NCBI RefSeq assembly: GCF_033568475.1
Contig: NC_133121.1
Coordinates: forward strand, 195,062,664 to 195,126,663
Reading direction: 5' to 3'
Source: Henckelia pumila
Lineage: Eukaryota > Streptophyta > Magnoliopsida > Lamiales > Gesneriaceae
Length of the DNA: 64,000 bases
Positions within the stretch are counted from its first letter, which is position 1. Each line of letters opens with the position of its first letter. Of the stretch, positions 11,513 to 22,331 are shown one piece after another. Made by a program: the position numbers and the translations under genes. The notes beneath the pieces are model-generated. The model did not search any database and was not told the DNA's origin. It saw only the letters and a list, made by a program, of their open reading frames with translations.

Positions 11513-12342
11513 GCCCATTCAAGCTTCACTTCTCACCTATTCAACCTGTAAACCCTATGCTTCCTCATTTTCCTTTCTCTTAAATGCTATGAACCCTAAG
11601 TCAGAGTTCGTTCCCTCGAATTTGGCCGCTCAAAAACGTAGTAAGTTTCCTTCCTTTTTTTTGGGTTTCTTTTCAAGTTCTTGGCTTAATTTTTTTTCAT
11701 ACTTCCTCGGTTAGGTTTTCTTCTTAGCATGTGATGAAAATTCAAGTTTTTTTTTCTTTTCTTAAATTGTAAAAATCACACGTTTCTTGTGATCGATTAA
11801 AAGTTGGTTTTGTTCCTTCTTTTTTATTTTTCCCCACAAATAATAAATTGTGTGATTTATTATTTATTATTAATTTTTGTAGGAAGTACGGTGTTTTTGT
11901 GATTTGTGAGGAGATAAGGTGTGTTTAAATCAGCTTAGATTTTAACATTAATTGTAAATGATGCATTCCAAGAACCAACAACCTTGAAGACTCGAGTGCA
12001 TTAATTTTTTTAAACATATACAGAATGAGTATTGCATATGCCACTCACAAATTCTATCATTGTGCATACCAAGATTGGGTTGAGGTCACTCACAAATTTC
12101 ATTATGGTGGTTAAAAAACAGTACATTGTTTTCCAAAAAATTTTTATCAGTTTTAATGAAATGGACAGATTTTTGGTGCTTGTTACGTACACTTGTGTTA
12201 AACGTATTGTTACATATCACGTTAAATTTAACTGTTATTTTGCGATAGTATCCTAGTTTGTGTTTAATTTTGAAAGTTGTAATTGTGGAATATTGTTTGT
12301 TGTTCAGAATTGGTTGTGCTTCATAAGGCCATTTGTGCTAAA
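11513..12342 (+). other. MULE internal sequence, possible 5' leader of the captured gene
   Basis: The first ~80 bp complete the left TIR. The rest is T-rich and without a supported coding region. It could be promoter, leader and first intron of the captured fragment (inference). Confidence 0.5.
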
Positions 12343-12707
12343 ATGGTGAGTCTCAGAATTTAATTTTTGTTCAATTATTTATTTATGATATACTTTTTTT
12401 CTTTGAGCAAATGTTAATTAAGATTTATTTTCCAATCTAGGGGAAAACATATGTTGTGTTTGTTGGTCGTAAACTTGGTGTTTATGATAGTTGGGAAGAA
12501 GCACATGGTGAAGTGAATAAATTTAGTGGTGCTTCCTATAAATCATATTTGAGCAGGAAAGAGGCCGTGAAATCTTTTGATGCATTTATGAAGAAAAGAA
12601 CAAAACAGTCTGCAATTTATCACTATCAACATAGTCAAAGTACTCAAACTGTCCATCGATGTATTCTTTGTACTCAAGACCAGATTTCATACCCCGTTAT
12701 AATGTAG
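12343..12707 (+). pseudogene. Captured host gene fragment: RNase H1 N-terminal (hybrid-binding) domain
   Basis: The start codon at 12343-12345 is followed directly by a GT donor (GTGAG). An intron runs to the acceptor TCCAATCTAG at 12440, and exon 2 covers 12441-12707. The joined product is about 90 aa. It reads MGKTYVVFVGRKLGVYDSWE, then VNKFSGASYKSYLSRKEAVKSF-like sequence, which is the Cauli_VI / RNase H1 N-terminal fold (the domain that grips RNA-DNA hybrids). The catalytic RNase H domain is absent; the last ~35 residues have no recognisable domain. Its place inside a MULE with a retained intron points to DNA-level capture of a host gene. Whether it is transcribed is unknown. The same domain occurs in caulimovirus transactivators, but the intron argues for a host source. 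Confidence 0.7.
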
Positions 12708-13654
12708 TTTCGTAAGACAATCTGGTCATCCGCAAATTCCTAAAACAACATGCAAAAATTAGAACTCAATAAATAATGAAAATATTAACATAGTGATAGT
12801 ATGAAAATCATATACATATATGTGTGTATTACCATAATTTGGAGTCTGATACAAGCGAGATTTACTACGTTGAACCATTAAATCTCATAAAGACGAAATC
12901 GAGTATAATCAGCAAATGAACTTTCCTTAAAATTTTCAGTCCTGCAAATAATTTAAAAAAAAATCTGCTTAGGTAGAGTTGAAGATTCATATATAACCTA
13001 AATAAGGTGAAACTAAGATAAAATCAAAATTTTGGACAAACAAGCTAAAAATTAACAATTTGAAACTAAGAGAAAATCAAGACTTTGGTTAAACATGATA
13101 ATTAACATAGCAACTGTAAACAAAAGATATTCAATATATGCTATAAATAATTTCAACATAAAAACTACTTTATGTAAAATAATGAAATTGCGTGTATAAT
13201 ATAAAATCCAATTAGTTGTGTGTGTGATGTGAACATGAATTAAATTAATCTGCTTAATTATTTTGTTAAAGATCGAGCATTTCATGGCAAGCTAAAGTGT
13301 GATGCTTTAGCACTATCAAGATTCTTAAAGGGATGGATGGATATGAAGCTAATTAATATTCTATAATTTATGAAATAACTTCCCAAAAAGAAAAAAAAAA
13401 AAAAATCTGAACTTTTAACCCACCGAGCAGCTGAAATGAAGAGCCCAAACTAGGAAAAACAAGTGTAGATTCGAGCAAACAGAGAGCTTCGATCCAAGAA
13501 CAACTCCAAATCAATCTACGCCCATTGAGAGAGATTCAAAGAATTGAATCTCGAACCCTAAGCTGTCGGAATAGGGTAACCGCTGCAGTTGGCCGCCCGT
13601 GGAGAGACACCGTCGCAGCTGATGGGCCACCAAAACTACATGAACAAGGAGTAG
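12708..13654. other. MULE internal noncoding sequence
   Basis: AT-rich sequence without a supported gene. The stretch near 13430-13650 is more GC-balanced (GAACCCTAAGCTGTCGGAAT and similar) and could be captured genic DNA, but no product is recognised. Confidence 0.5.
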
Positions 13655-13898
13655 ATTATGTTTAGAGTGTCGGTGGAGAATGAAATTGGAAAATATGGGT
13701 TGACCGGTTGAAGAAGGTGAGAAGTAAACTTTCAATGGGTTAAGCAGATAAATCTCGTTAGTTTTTACACTTAGTTGGATGGAAGGACTAATTGTGAAAA
13801 ACGATAAAAAACGGAGGATTAAATTGAGTCAATGAAAGAATGATGGGACGACATCAGGAAAGCTACCTAAAATGAGGGGCGAAATTTAGAATTATCTC
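13655..13898 (-). repeat. Right TIR of the MULE
   Basis: Inverted match to 2112-2268 and then to 11513-11592, ending at the 10-bp duplication ATAATTAATA. Shared blocks include the sequence around CTTCTCACC (left) and its inverse GGTGAGAAG (right). Confidence 0.8.
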
Positions 13899-13908
13899 AT
13901 AATTAATA

Positions 13909-14866
13909 ATATGTTTACTTTGACGGATTAAGTTTGTGATTGAAATTATAATTAAGAAGTAAATTACGATTTTAACCTTTAATTACTATGATATATATAT
14001 AGATCTACGAAATCATAATAAAAAAAGATCAAATACAGAAACAAAAATTTTACAAATAAGAAAGAAAGTTAAAAAAAAATACAAACGCATGAGGACAAAA
14101 AAAAAAGGAGAAAAATCTCAAAAAACAATGATGAGTCGTTTACTTGTTTCAAAACCTTACAAAGTTGGAATGATAAAAACTTGCTCAGAAAAAAAATTAG
14201 GCACGACTTTACCTCGGAGGTGAAATATATATATTGCATGCAGTGAAATTTGGGCAAATGAAGAGGCAAATCGGAGGGAAATAAGCGGACTGAGAAGAAA
14301 GAGTAAAAGAGAAAATGGGAAGGATATAATAGATGTTTTTTTTTTTATCACAGTCTACATATTTATAATCCCTTATAAAATTTGAGACTAAAAATCATGT
14401 GTGAATCATTATTAATGGGCTTAAGGATTTAGGAGGATTTTCATTTTTGCAACTAAACATAGGACTAACCCTAATTAATTATGTCATCCCTTCCTTATCA
14501 AGACAAGTAAACGCAGACTAAATGAAAATAATTTAAAGTATGTTTGAACAAGATTTTTGTAAAATACTTTTGCAAAAATATTTTTAAAAAGTGTTCTCCG
14601 AGTTTATTTTTTAAAAAACAATTAGGAGATGTTTTTAGATATTTTTAAAATGAAAGACAATGATTGAAATCAAAATACATTACTTTTCTAATGTTAAAAT
14701 ATTTTTATAGAATAATTGTTCAAACACATATATTACTTATTCTTAAAACAACTTTAAATTATTTTATAATTTTTTTCAAAAAAACTAATTTTATAATAAC
14801 ATTTTATAAATGCTTATCCAAACAAAGTGTTTATAACTTTAAGACTTTTTAAGGTTTGTTTTAAGA
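13909..14866. other. AT-rich intergenic stretch with a probable MITE
   Basis: No gene is visible. 14520-14835 has AAAGTATGTTTGAACA on the left and an inverted TGTTCAAACACATATATTA-like block near 14717, plus loosely paired A/T blocks. It is related to the debris at 1855-2015. Confidence 0.4.
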
Positions 14867-15107
14867 GTCAATTATGAATAAATCCCCAAACCCAAACCTT
14901 TCTTTCTCCCAACTCCCTCCCTTAAAGATTCTTTTTTTGCACTCCCTAAGGACCACAAAACTTGATTATTTTATTATTTAATTCTTTTACTCAATTTGAG
15001 TTGTTTTGTGCTTAGATCTGAAGGTTTTATACTTATATCTAAAGATCTCTGTGCTTACATCTCATGTTTTAATGCTTATTTTGGAACAAAGAATTATGTG
15101 CAAAAAA

Positions 15108-15120
15108 TGGTATCAGAGCT
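15108..15120 (+). promoter_or_regulatory. tRNA-Met primer binding site of the endogenous pararetrovirus
   Basis: TGGTATCAGAGCT is the minus-strand primer site common to all Caulimoviridae. It marks position one of the viral map. Confidence 0.85.
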
Positions 15121-15197
15121 TTAGGTTAAATATTCAGACTTAATATTATTCGTTAACTCATACTTTTCTTTGTTGAGGAGAAGATTTTTTACAAAAG

Positions 15198-15666
15198 ATG
15201 ACTTCAAACGAAGGTTTGAATCAAGAGGATTTTATTTATATGAAATCCTATAAACAAGTTAATCTGTTCACAATAGATTACTTACGACAGAAAGATGATT
15301 TCTAACTCTCAATTTTTAGAAATTACCCCAGATTCCTCTAAACTCTCCGGAGATCTTAGAGAAATTCAAAAGACGGTACAATATTACAGCAATCATCTGT
15401 ATGAAATACCTCGGCAGATTGAAGGAATCCTTAAGAAACAAGAAGAAATTCTTGTAACCCTAAAGGATCTTCAAACTAAAATCACAAATCTAGAACAAAC
15501 TTCAGGTTCTAGAAAAGGAAATGCAGGAGGAAGGTTACCACTCTCGTTTGGTACCGAACCGTTGTTACATCAGAAAGGTAAAACCAAAATGGTTCAAAAA
15601 CCTTTAACTGATGATGAAAGGATGATTAATCTTATAAAAGCAGTATCAGAGAAAAACACTATCTGA
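15198..15666 (+). pseudogene. Two small pararetroviral ORFs, second virion-associated-protein-like
   Basis: A 35-codon frame (15198-15305) overlaps the start of a 123-codon frame (15295-15666). That frame in turn overlaps the next start at TGATG. Such tight overlaps are usual for polycistronic caulimovirid RNAs. The second product has a long heptad-like helix (EGILKKQEEILVTLKDLQTK) followed by a basic, glycine-rich tail. This resembles virion-associated or badnavirus ORF2 proteins; the function is inferred. Confidence 0.55.
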
Positions 15667-17063
15667 TGACTACTTTAGAGAGATTAAATCTCGAGGATCT
15701 ACAAGATCTCGCAGATTCTTTTGCGAATCTCAAAGTAGTAGATCTAAAAATGAACTCCCCTGAGGGTGAACAACCCATAGGAAATCCCCCAAGATATGCG
15801 GTTAAAACAGAAGAACCACATAGTGAGTTTCAGGTTGGAGAAAATTCACATCCAGCAGGAACCAGATCAAGAAGAAGTAAAATCCCACTCCATCAAACTC
15901 CTTACGGAAAAACTGTTTTAGATCCAATACATCCTTACGGGGTTATGTTAAACCTTAATGTTTTGGACTTCAAAAATAGAGAAGATCTTATAGATGATTG
16001 GACGAGCTATGAGAATTGCAGCAGAGACATTAGATCTCAATAAAGAAGGATTCATTAAACTTCTAGAAATGAGTCTAATGGGATCTGTCAAGATTGCTTG
16101 AGAGGTGACTATGCCAGATACGAAGGAATCAATCTTAGCAGGAGAATCCCTCAGCGAAATTGGAGAAAGAATGGCCACCCTATTTAAAGCACAATTCATA
16201 GGGGTAGACTATTTCAACAATCAAAATACAGAGAAAAAGAGAAGATATACTCAAGCTCTGTATAGCCTCGAGTTACATGATATCTGTTTAGTTGATGAAT
16301 ACATTATGTTATTCACTAAATACAGATGGAATTCAGGAGTCGAGGAAAATGTAGCTATTCAGCTATTTTTGCAAAAATGCCAAGTCCCTGGAGAGAAATG
16401 CTGATTAAAGAATACGTTCCAGGTCATCTTGACACTTTGGCAAGACGCGCGTCCTTTTTGAAAGAAAAATTGGCAGAATGGTGCCATATGGCAGCATTAC
16501 AGAAGAACTACAAAAAAATAAGGGGTATAAATAAACGTACACCTTTATGTTGTAAAGATAATGATCTTTCAACGATCATTGGAAACAGATCACAGGGATT
16601 TAAAAGGAAGAAATTCAGAAGTAATCCCTACAATAAAAGAATGAGAAGTTCTTGGAAACCAAGAACATTTTGGTCCAAACAAAAGGCCAGATCTTATAGG
16701 TCAGGAAGAAGAAGTGGACCTACAAGAACATCCCCAGTAACAAGCTCATCACAAAGCAGGGAAAGAACACCATCAAGAAGAACTTTCAGAAGAACTCATA
16801 CAAGAGCAAGTGAAAGTTTCAAGGATTGCAACTGCTGGACATGTGGAGCAAGAGGACATATATCTACAAATTGTCCAGAAAACGAGAAAAAAGGAGTTAA
16901 ACTCTTTGAAGAAACACCAGATATGGATGATGCGGTCTTCTTTCAAGATCTAGTCCTAGTATATCAATTTGAGGATATCCCCTCAGATAAAAGGATATAC
17001 GAAGAAGAGATATTGTTTAGTCAAGAAGATTCTGAGGATGGATCAGAATCAGAATCAGAATAA
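15666..17063 (+). pseudogene. Pararetroviral capsid region with zinc knuckle (fossil)
   Basis: The N-terminal part has short acidic and proline-rich sequence. A capsid-like core follows (DDAVFFQDL comes only at the end). A strongly basic R/S/K-rich stretch around 16590-16800 precedes the CCHC knuckle CWTCGARGHISTNC at about 16837-16880. An acidic tail (EEDSEDGSESESE-like) closes it. Basic region, knuckle, acidic tail is typical of caulimovirid coat proteins. It is broken. Confidence 0.7.
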
Positions 17064-17997
17064 AGAAGAAGTGTTTTGGCATGAAACACATGAAAGTTTG
17101 GTTGGATTCTTTAGCCAAACCACGATATCTCATAATATGGTCCAAAGGATTATGAGAGAAAATCCAACGTTACAAAAGTACCAGGGATTTTCGGCAGGAC
17201 AAGTAGAAAGAGTCTTAGGCAACCTAGGGCTTAGACAAAGAAGACATAATTTGATTTACAAAGTATCCAGAAAGGAAATGGTAATCCCCATGGAGTTAAC
17301 AAATAATAAAATAGAGATGCAGTTAATTCCTTTTGAAGAAATAAGAGAGGAATTGCAAAAGTTGAAAGGTGAGGTAGCAAGGACGATGTCTTGGATTCAT
17401 ATTGGAGCAATCCAAATAATGATCAAGGCAACTTTTAAAGAAGGAATAGATTCACCCATAGATATCGTAGTATGCGATAAAAGAATGGGGAATATTCAAG
17501 ATGCTGTCCTGGGTACTATCTCAGGAAATCTTTGTGCAGGAAAAATTGTAGGAGTTATCTATCCAAGAATAGCCTACAATTTAGCTGACAGGGACTTTAG
17601 TCGAGCCTTGACGTTGCATCAAAACTTCAAGGAAAAGAGACTAATGAAGGAAGGTAATAGACCATATTCTATTACATATCAAATTTCACATTCTCTTTCT
17701 AATACTCATCATTCTGAATTATTTATTAGAAATGAGTTCATTGAAATTTCAGAGATCTTTGGGAAAGTTGCTCATGCAATATACCCAGAAAGAATCGAGT
17801 TTTCTTTAATTCAGGAAACAGACATTCAAATCCAAGACAGACCAGTTCTATACAGAGACCTTAAAATAGAACCTCGAAGGTTATCTTTTCAAGGAAACCG
17901 AATGACAAGTAGGAGATGGGACAAATCTCCTATTCAAGAAATTCCACCAGAAGAAAAAGAGTTTTCTATAATAGGAAAACTCAGATCTCCAGAATGA
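17064..17997 (+). pseudogene. Pararetroviral movement protein region (fossil)
   Basis: The central block SWIHIGAIQIMIKATFKEGI followed by SPIDIVVCDKR is the core of the caulimovirid 30K-type movement protein, which widens plasmodesmata. The flanking helices and the C-terminal tail (to 17997) are present. It lies directly downstream of the capsid region. Confidence 0.8.
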
Positions 17998-18277
17998 TGG
18001 AAAGAAGTGAAAATAGTATTCGATATTACAAGTCATCGGAACCAGTTCCCTTAATCAGATTCGAGAACTCTGTTTACAAACAGAGGAAGAAGCAGCTGTT
18101 GAAATTAGTAAGTCATGAACATGATTTACTAGATCGCATTGAAGAGGTAGAAAGGAGTAACCATACTCTACCTTCTAAAGCCTTAGGAAGACTAAAAGTG
18201 AATAGTCTTAATCGGATTACTGAGTTACAACACAGTCTGTTAAAAATGGCAGGGCCATTTAGTAATCCCTTTAAAAA
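17998..18277 (+). pseudogene. Pararetroviral linker frame of unknown role
   Basis: A short lysine- and leucine-rich frame with helical character (RKKQLLKLVSHEHDLLDRIE) between movement protein and protease. I recognise no domain; it could be the N-terminal part of the pol region. Confidence 0.45.
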
Positions 18278-18960
18278 ATGACAACAAGTCCTTTCTCCAT
18301 ATACATTCCGATAGGGATGTTGTATGAACAATATAAGGCTGAATACTTTGCAGCTTATATTGATTCGGGAGCAGGAATTTGTACAGCAAAAAGAGGAGTC
18401 TTCCCTGAAAAATGTGAAGAAGATTTGCCAAAAATTGCTGGACGAGATTTCTCTCGAAGAATTTTAATTCTTTGCAAAGGAATAAAACAAGCAGAGATCC
18501 TTATAGGAGGAGCAGGTCAGACACCTTGGTACAAGGTAAAGACACCACCAATCTATTTTCATGATACAGGAGCTGATATCCTGTTAGGAAATAACTTCTT
18601 ACAAATGTTTAAGAAGTACACACAAGACAATGAGTCAAGAAGACTTATGTTCACTACAATTTGTGATCATAAAATTATCGTTCAAAGACTCAAAGTTGTT
18701 TTTTATCGACAATTGCCGATAATATTTCGTAGCCAGCGTGGTGATAAGGGACAACTTTTTCACCCAAAAATGAAAGATCCAAGAAGGTTTGGAGAAACCA
18801 TGTTGAAAATAACAACAGAACAAGAACTCCAAACAGAGGATATGGAGCTTCTCAAGGTAACTCTAAATCATAGAGATATAGAGTTAGAAAATAAGGTATC
18901 CCTTGAAGATGTCAAAAAGAGGCTCAAAGAAAGTTATAATGAGCATCCTTTGGCATGATG
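18278..18960 (+). pseudogene. Pararetroviral aspartic protease region (fossil)
   Basis: YIDSGAGICTAKRGVFP contains the catalytic D-S-G triad. FHDTGADILLGNNFLQMF is the second conserved block. Both are characteristic of Caulimoviridae protease, which cuts the capsid and pol precursors. Confidence 0.85.
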
Positions 18961-20302
18961 GGATAGAAATCAACTCAAAGCCAGTCTTACTCTAAAGGAA
19001 GGCAAAGAGTATGAATTCGTCAGATATAAGCCTATCCTGATGAACATAACAGATCAAAGGGATATGAGAATGATTATCAAGGAACATTTGGACCTTGGTG
19101 TAATCAAATAAGGAGTTTCATCATATAGTAGCCCAGGTTTTCTGGTCAGAAATCATGGTGAAATAAAAAGAGGGAAACCTAGGTTAGTTATTAACTACCA
19201 AGGTATTAATAAAATCCTGGAGTTTGACGAGTACTTCATACCTAGTAGAGAACATCTAATTAGCTGTGTACGAAATGCTAGAGTGTTTTCGAAATTTGAT
19301 TGTAAGTCTGGATTCTACCAGATAAGAATGGAAGAAGGCAGTAAGAAATTCACAGTCTTTTTTACTCCACAAGGACACTATATTTGGGAAGTTATGCCTA
19401 TGGGATTGGCTAATGCACCCCAGATATTTCAAAGAAAGATGGATAACCTTTTTAAAGATTATTTCAACTTTATGTTTGTTTATATTGATGATATTCTTAT
19501 AGCATCAAAAAATATAGACGAACACGTTAAACACTTAGAGATTTTCTCTAAAATTTGTAAACAAGAAGGACTGGTGTTATCTGAAAAGAAAGCAGTCATA
19601 GAAACAAGGAAAATTGAATTCCTCGGTATTGAGATTGATGAAACTGGAATAATTCTACAACCTCATATTGTGGAAAAGGTAAAGAATTTTCCAGATAAAC
19701 TCAAAGATGTAAAACAACTCCAGAGTTTTCTTGGAGTAGTTAATTTTGCAGGGATGTTCATTAACAATCTAGCAATGTACAGAAAGGTGTTCAGTCTTTT
19801 GTTAAAAAAGGATGCTAGGTTTATATGGACCGATGACCATACTAAAGGGGTAAACCAATTAAAAGAGATATGTAAGAATCTCCCAAAAATGGCTATACCC
19901 GTAGATGAAGATGATCTGGTATTATTTACGGATGCCAGCGACGATTGGTGGGCGGCAGTCCTTACCAAAATCACTCCAGATGGGGAAATACCATGTAGAT
20001 ACTGTAGCGGTCTTTTTTCAGAATCTGAGGCCATTAGATGGCATATCAACGAGAAGGAATTTTATGCGGTTAAAAGGGCTTTTGAAAAATGGCCATTATT
20101 TTTACTTGCTAAAAAATTCACTCTGAAGGTTGATAACACCCAGGTAAAAGCTTTCCTAAAGAATAAGATTGAATCTAAACCTGAGAAAGCTAGGTTATTA
20201 AGATGGCAAGCATTATGTCAAAATTATATTTTTGATATTGTTATTATTAAATCTCATGAAAATATTCTTGCAGATTTTTTAACAAGAGATGGAAGGCAGT
20301 GA
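18961..20302 (+). pseudogene. Pararetroviral reverse transcriptase and RNase H (fossil)
   Basis: RT blocks include RKPRLVINYQ-like sequence near 19180, FSKFDCKSGFYQIRMEEGSK, MPMGLANAPQIFQRKMDNL and the active site FVYIDDILIASK near 19475-19510. RNase H follows with LFTDASDDWWAAVL (first catalytic Asp), a HINEKEFYAVK block and a terminal DFLTRDG. The caulimovirid type is clear from the GHYIWEVMPMGLANAPQIFQ wording. Confidence 0.9.
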
Positions 20303-21680
20303 CGTGGATTCCATCCTGAAAATGCAGAGGCATCTCAGGGAACACCTTGGGTTGCTTCAAAACGAGTTCAACCAGTTAGCCATTAATGCTGAAATGGCCG
20401 GAAGGTTACAACAAGCTGATCGGATCAAAGTATCTAATCGAATTACAGGATGTATGCAAGCTCAAACACAACTATGGGCTGCTATTCAAGGGCCAATTGT
20501 GAAGGCTATAAAGAAACCATTGGTTTCTCATAAACAAGATATACTAAAACCATTGGTTTTACAAGAACAAGAAATACAACCACCGGTTGTGAAACAAGAT
20601 GTTGAGGAATCTAAAACTCAAGAAACAAGAGCTAATCTATCATCAGCCTTTGATGATCTGGATGAAGCAGCAATTGATGAGGATAACTCATCAAGTCAAC
20701 CCTCCGCCTCTGGGGTAAAAGAGAAAGAGATCAATCTTAGGCCCAACACTGACAAGGGCAAATCTAAGATTGATACTAATCCATCTATTATTTCTCCATT
20801 CCAGGTTTATCAACAGAAGTGGGAGAAATTGAATACAAGGAATGAAATCAACCCGAACACTTGCAGGGTTGATGTTGCAGGAATATATCCAAGGGTTTGG
20901 CTAAAAAACAATGTCAATCCTAAAGATGTAAAACTCTGGTATGAATTTGGGGCTTTGGCCTCAGTTTATACAACGTCACCAAGCTTTCTGGAGATATCAC
21001 AGTTACCAAAATGGATTCAGGAAGCAGTCCAAGAAACATGGACAAATAATGATCATTGTCCAGAGGAGATGTGCTTGAGTTATATTTTTTCAGTGCAGCT
21101 CCAGAACCAACAGTGAAAGGATCACACGAACCCTTTCATTTTATCAAGCTGAGGAGACCTGAGATAAACAGTCATAAATTTATCAAAGATCCTAAAACTG
21201 AAGAAATACCCTTGGTGTCCACTTTCGGGGAAAATGAGATCTCAACCAGAAGGGCAAGGGGTATTTGGGTCTGTCTTACTGAAATGGACAAAGTCAAGTT
21301 TCCATTCAAATTTTATCAGAATTCTGTGAACGGATCGTTCCTGTTGAACACAATGACAGGAAAAACTACAGCATTTGTGGAAGAACTCTTCGAAAAAAAG
21401 AGAAATCTATTGTGGAACAACAAGCTGCCGGGGAGTAAAGAAACTCGCCGAAAATTTTGTAACATGGCTCATATTGGATGATGGTCAGAGAATATCTGCC
21501 CAGAATGCCCAAATCAGAAGGAGCCAGAATTTGGAAAAACCTTTAGACCCCGAACGGATCGAAAGGATTTTTTCGAGACAAGCAAAGGTGGACAAGGACC
21601 ACCAAAGATGCGTTTTCACAGGGGTCTATTTCAAAAGCAAAAGATGCCCCGACAACAATAAAGCAGGCATGTGAGGAGAA
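20289..21680 (+). pseudogene. Pararetroviral transactivator-like region (fossil)
   Basis: The frame starts MEGSDVDSILKMQRHLREHL and overlaps the end of RNase H. It has N-terminal coiled coil, a charged, Ser-rich linker, then a conserved-looking domain with VAGIYPRVWLKNNVNPKDV and LWYEFGALASVYTTSPSFLE. Position and size fit the inclusion body/translation transactivator of caulimo-, cavemo- and solendoviruses. Identity is from context and partial resemblance only. It is broken toward the end. Confidence 0.6.
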
Positions 21681-21711
21681 TAAAGCCAAAAGAAAGTGGC
21701 AGGCATGTGAT

Positions 21712-21825
21712 TCCTCCACTAGTAAAAGATGCCATCAATAATGACATAAAAAATTCAAGACAGCTGTCTCCTCCACTAGTAAAAGATGCCATCAATAATG
21801 ACATAAATAAAGACAAGACAGCTGT
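21712..21825 (+). promoter_or_regulatory. 57-bp tandem duplication in the pararetroviral promoter
   Basis: CCTCCACTAGTAAAAGATGC starts at 21713 and again at 21770. Both copies continue through an AATAATGACATAAA block and end near GACAGCTGT. TGACATAA resembles half of an as-1/bZIP site. Duplicated enhancer blocks are known in caulimovirus promoters. Confidence 0.7.
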
Positions 21826-21868
21826 AAGATTCCCTGAAGTTTCTCGGTGAAACGAGTGGTACTACAGC

Positions 21869-21876
21869 TATAAATA
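21869..21876 (+). promoter_or_regulatory. TATA box of the pararetroviral promoter
   Basis: TATAAATA lies about 45 bp after the enhancer repeats. A polyadenylation signal AATAAA follows at 21929-21934, and leader-type sequence with small hairpins (for example GCTACT/AGTAGC near 22000) comes after. The layout fits the pregenomic RNA promoter. Confidence 0.65.
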
Positions 21877-22123
21877 CAGGCATTTGAGGAAGCTGAAGAC
21901 ATCGATCATTCCCTTCAGTTTTCTTACGAATAAAATTGTTGTAATATTTCTCTTTCTATTGTAATAAGTTTTCGTTTATGTATTTCAAGAACGAGGCTAC
22001 TATGAGTAGCTAAACAAGTTGTCTTCTCCTCTTCAAAGGAGTTGATTTATGTAATAATATTATGTCTGAATAATTTTTCTAAAGTCTCTTGTTCTTTCAT
22101 GTTCATATTTTATAATTAAATTT

Positions 22124-22331
22124 ATATATCATACGCCTTAAGGTAGAAAACGAATTAAGGCTATGCTGGGTGTCGTTGAAGGAGCTTGTGCAGAAACCAT
22201 CTGTTGCGACTGCGTGGTTGGAGTGTGAGAAGCACTTCGTAAAACTCGGCAGGTATGACCCGACGATATTATGGTCAAAGAGGTATTTAAATTTGATTTA
22301 CTTTACGGAAGCATGTTGGACCCTAATCTAA
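22124..22331 (+). other. Unassigned open stretch without start codon
   Basis: One frame stays open for about 65 codons and reads WVSLKELVQKPSVATAWLEC, then EKHFVKLGRYDPTILWSKRY. It is richer in G/C than its neighbours. It could be an orphan exon, a captured piece or a viral remnant; no family is recognised. A GT (AAGAG/GTATTT) at 22284 could serve as donor. Confidence 0.35.

Larger units (their letters stand above)
2112..13898. mobile_element. Mutator-like DNA transposon (Pack-MULE type), split by an Athila insertion
   Basis: The ends are long terminal inverted repeats beginning GGGACAATTC (left) and, read inward on the minus strand, GAGATAATTC (right). They are flanked by a perfect 10-bp direct repeat ATAATTAATA at 2102-2111 and 13899-13908. 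Long TIRs with a 9-11 bp duplication are the signature of MULEs. Removing the Athila element and its 5-bp duplication leaves about 2.54 kb. No MURA transposase is visible, so it is non-autonomous. It contains a short spliced gene fragment for an RNase H1 N-terminal domain (12343-12707), which makes it a Pack-MULE candidate. The match continues across the Athila site, proving that the MULE is older than the Athila. Confidence 0.8.
14867..22123 (+). mobile_element. Endogenous Caulimoviridae genome (near-complete, broken)
   Basis: About 7.2 kb of integrated plant pararetrovirus. The order is a tRNA-Met primer site (15108), two short ORFs, capsid region with zinc knuckle, movement protein, protease, RT, RNase H, a transactivator-like ORF, then promoter and leader. 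Integrase and LTRs are absent, which separates it from Ty3 elements. The fused capsid-movement order, with RT and a later ORF separate, resembles cavemo- and solendoviruses (genus assignment tentative). It has several breaks and is a fossil. The outer ends are estimates, because the virus is circular and its integration point is not obvious. Confidence 0.85.

Noticed and set aside
12343-12707. Caulimovirus transactivator domain as the source of the captured exon
   Set aside because: The same fold occurs in viral P6, but the start codon is followed by a well-formed intron and the piece lies inside a MULE, not next to viral sequence.
1855-14835. Direct repeats at 1.9 kb and 14.5 kb as LTRs of one large element around the MULE
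   Set aside because: They are short, AT-rich and MITE-like, with no paired ends or target duplication.
14867-22123. Ty3 LTR retrotransposon
   Set aside because: No LTRs and no integrase; the movement protein and the caulimovirid protease/RT wording identify a pararetrovirus.
22165-22284. First exon of a longer RBP47 transcript
   Set aside because: No start codon, no domain link to RBP47, and the RBP47 start at 22989 already gives the complete family N-terminus.
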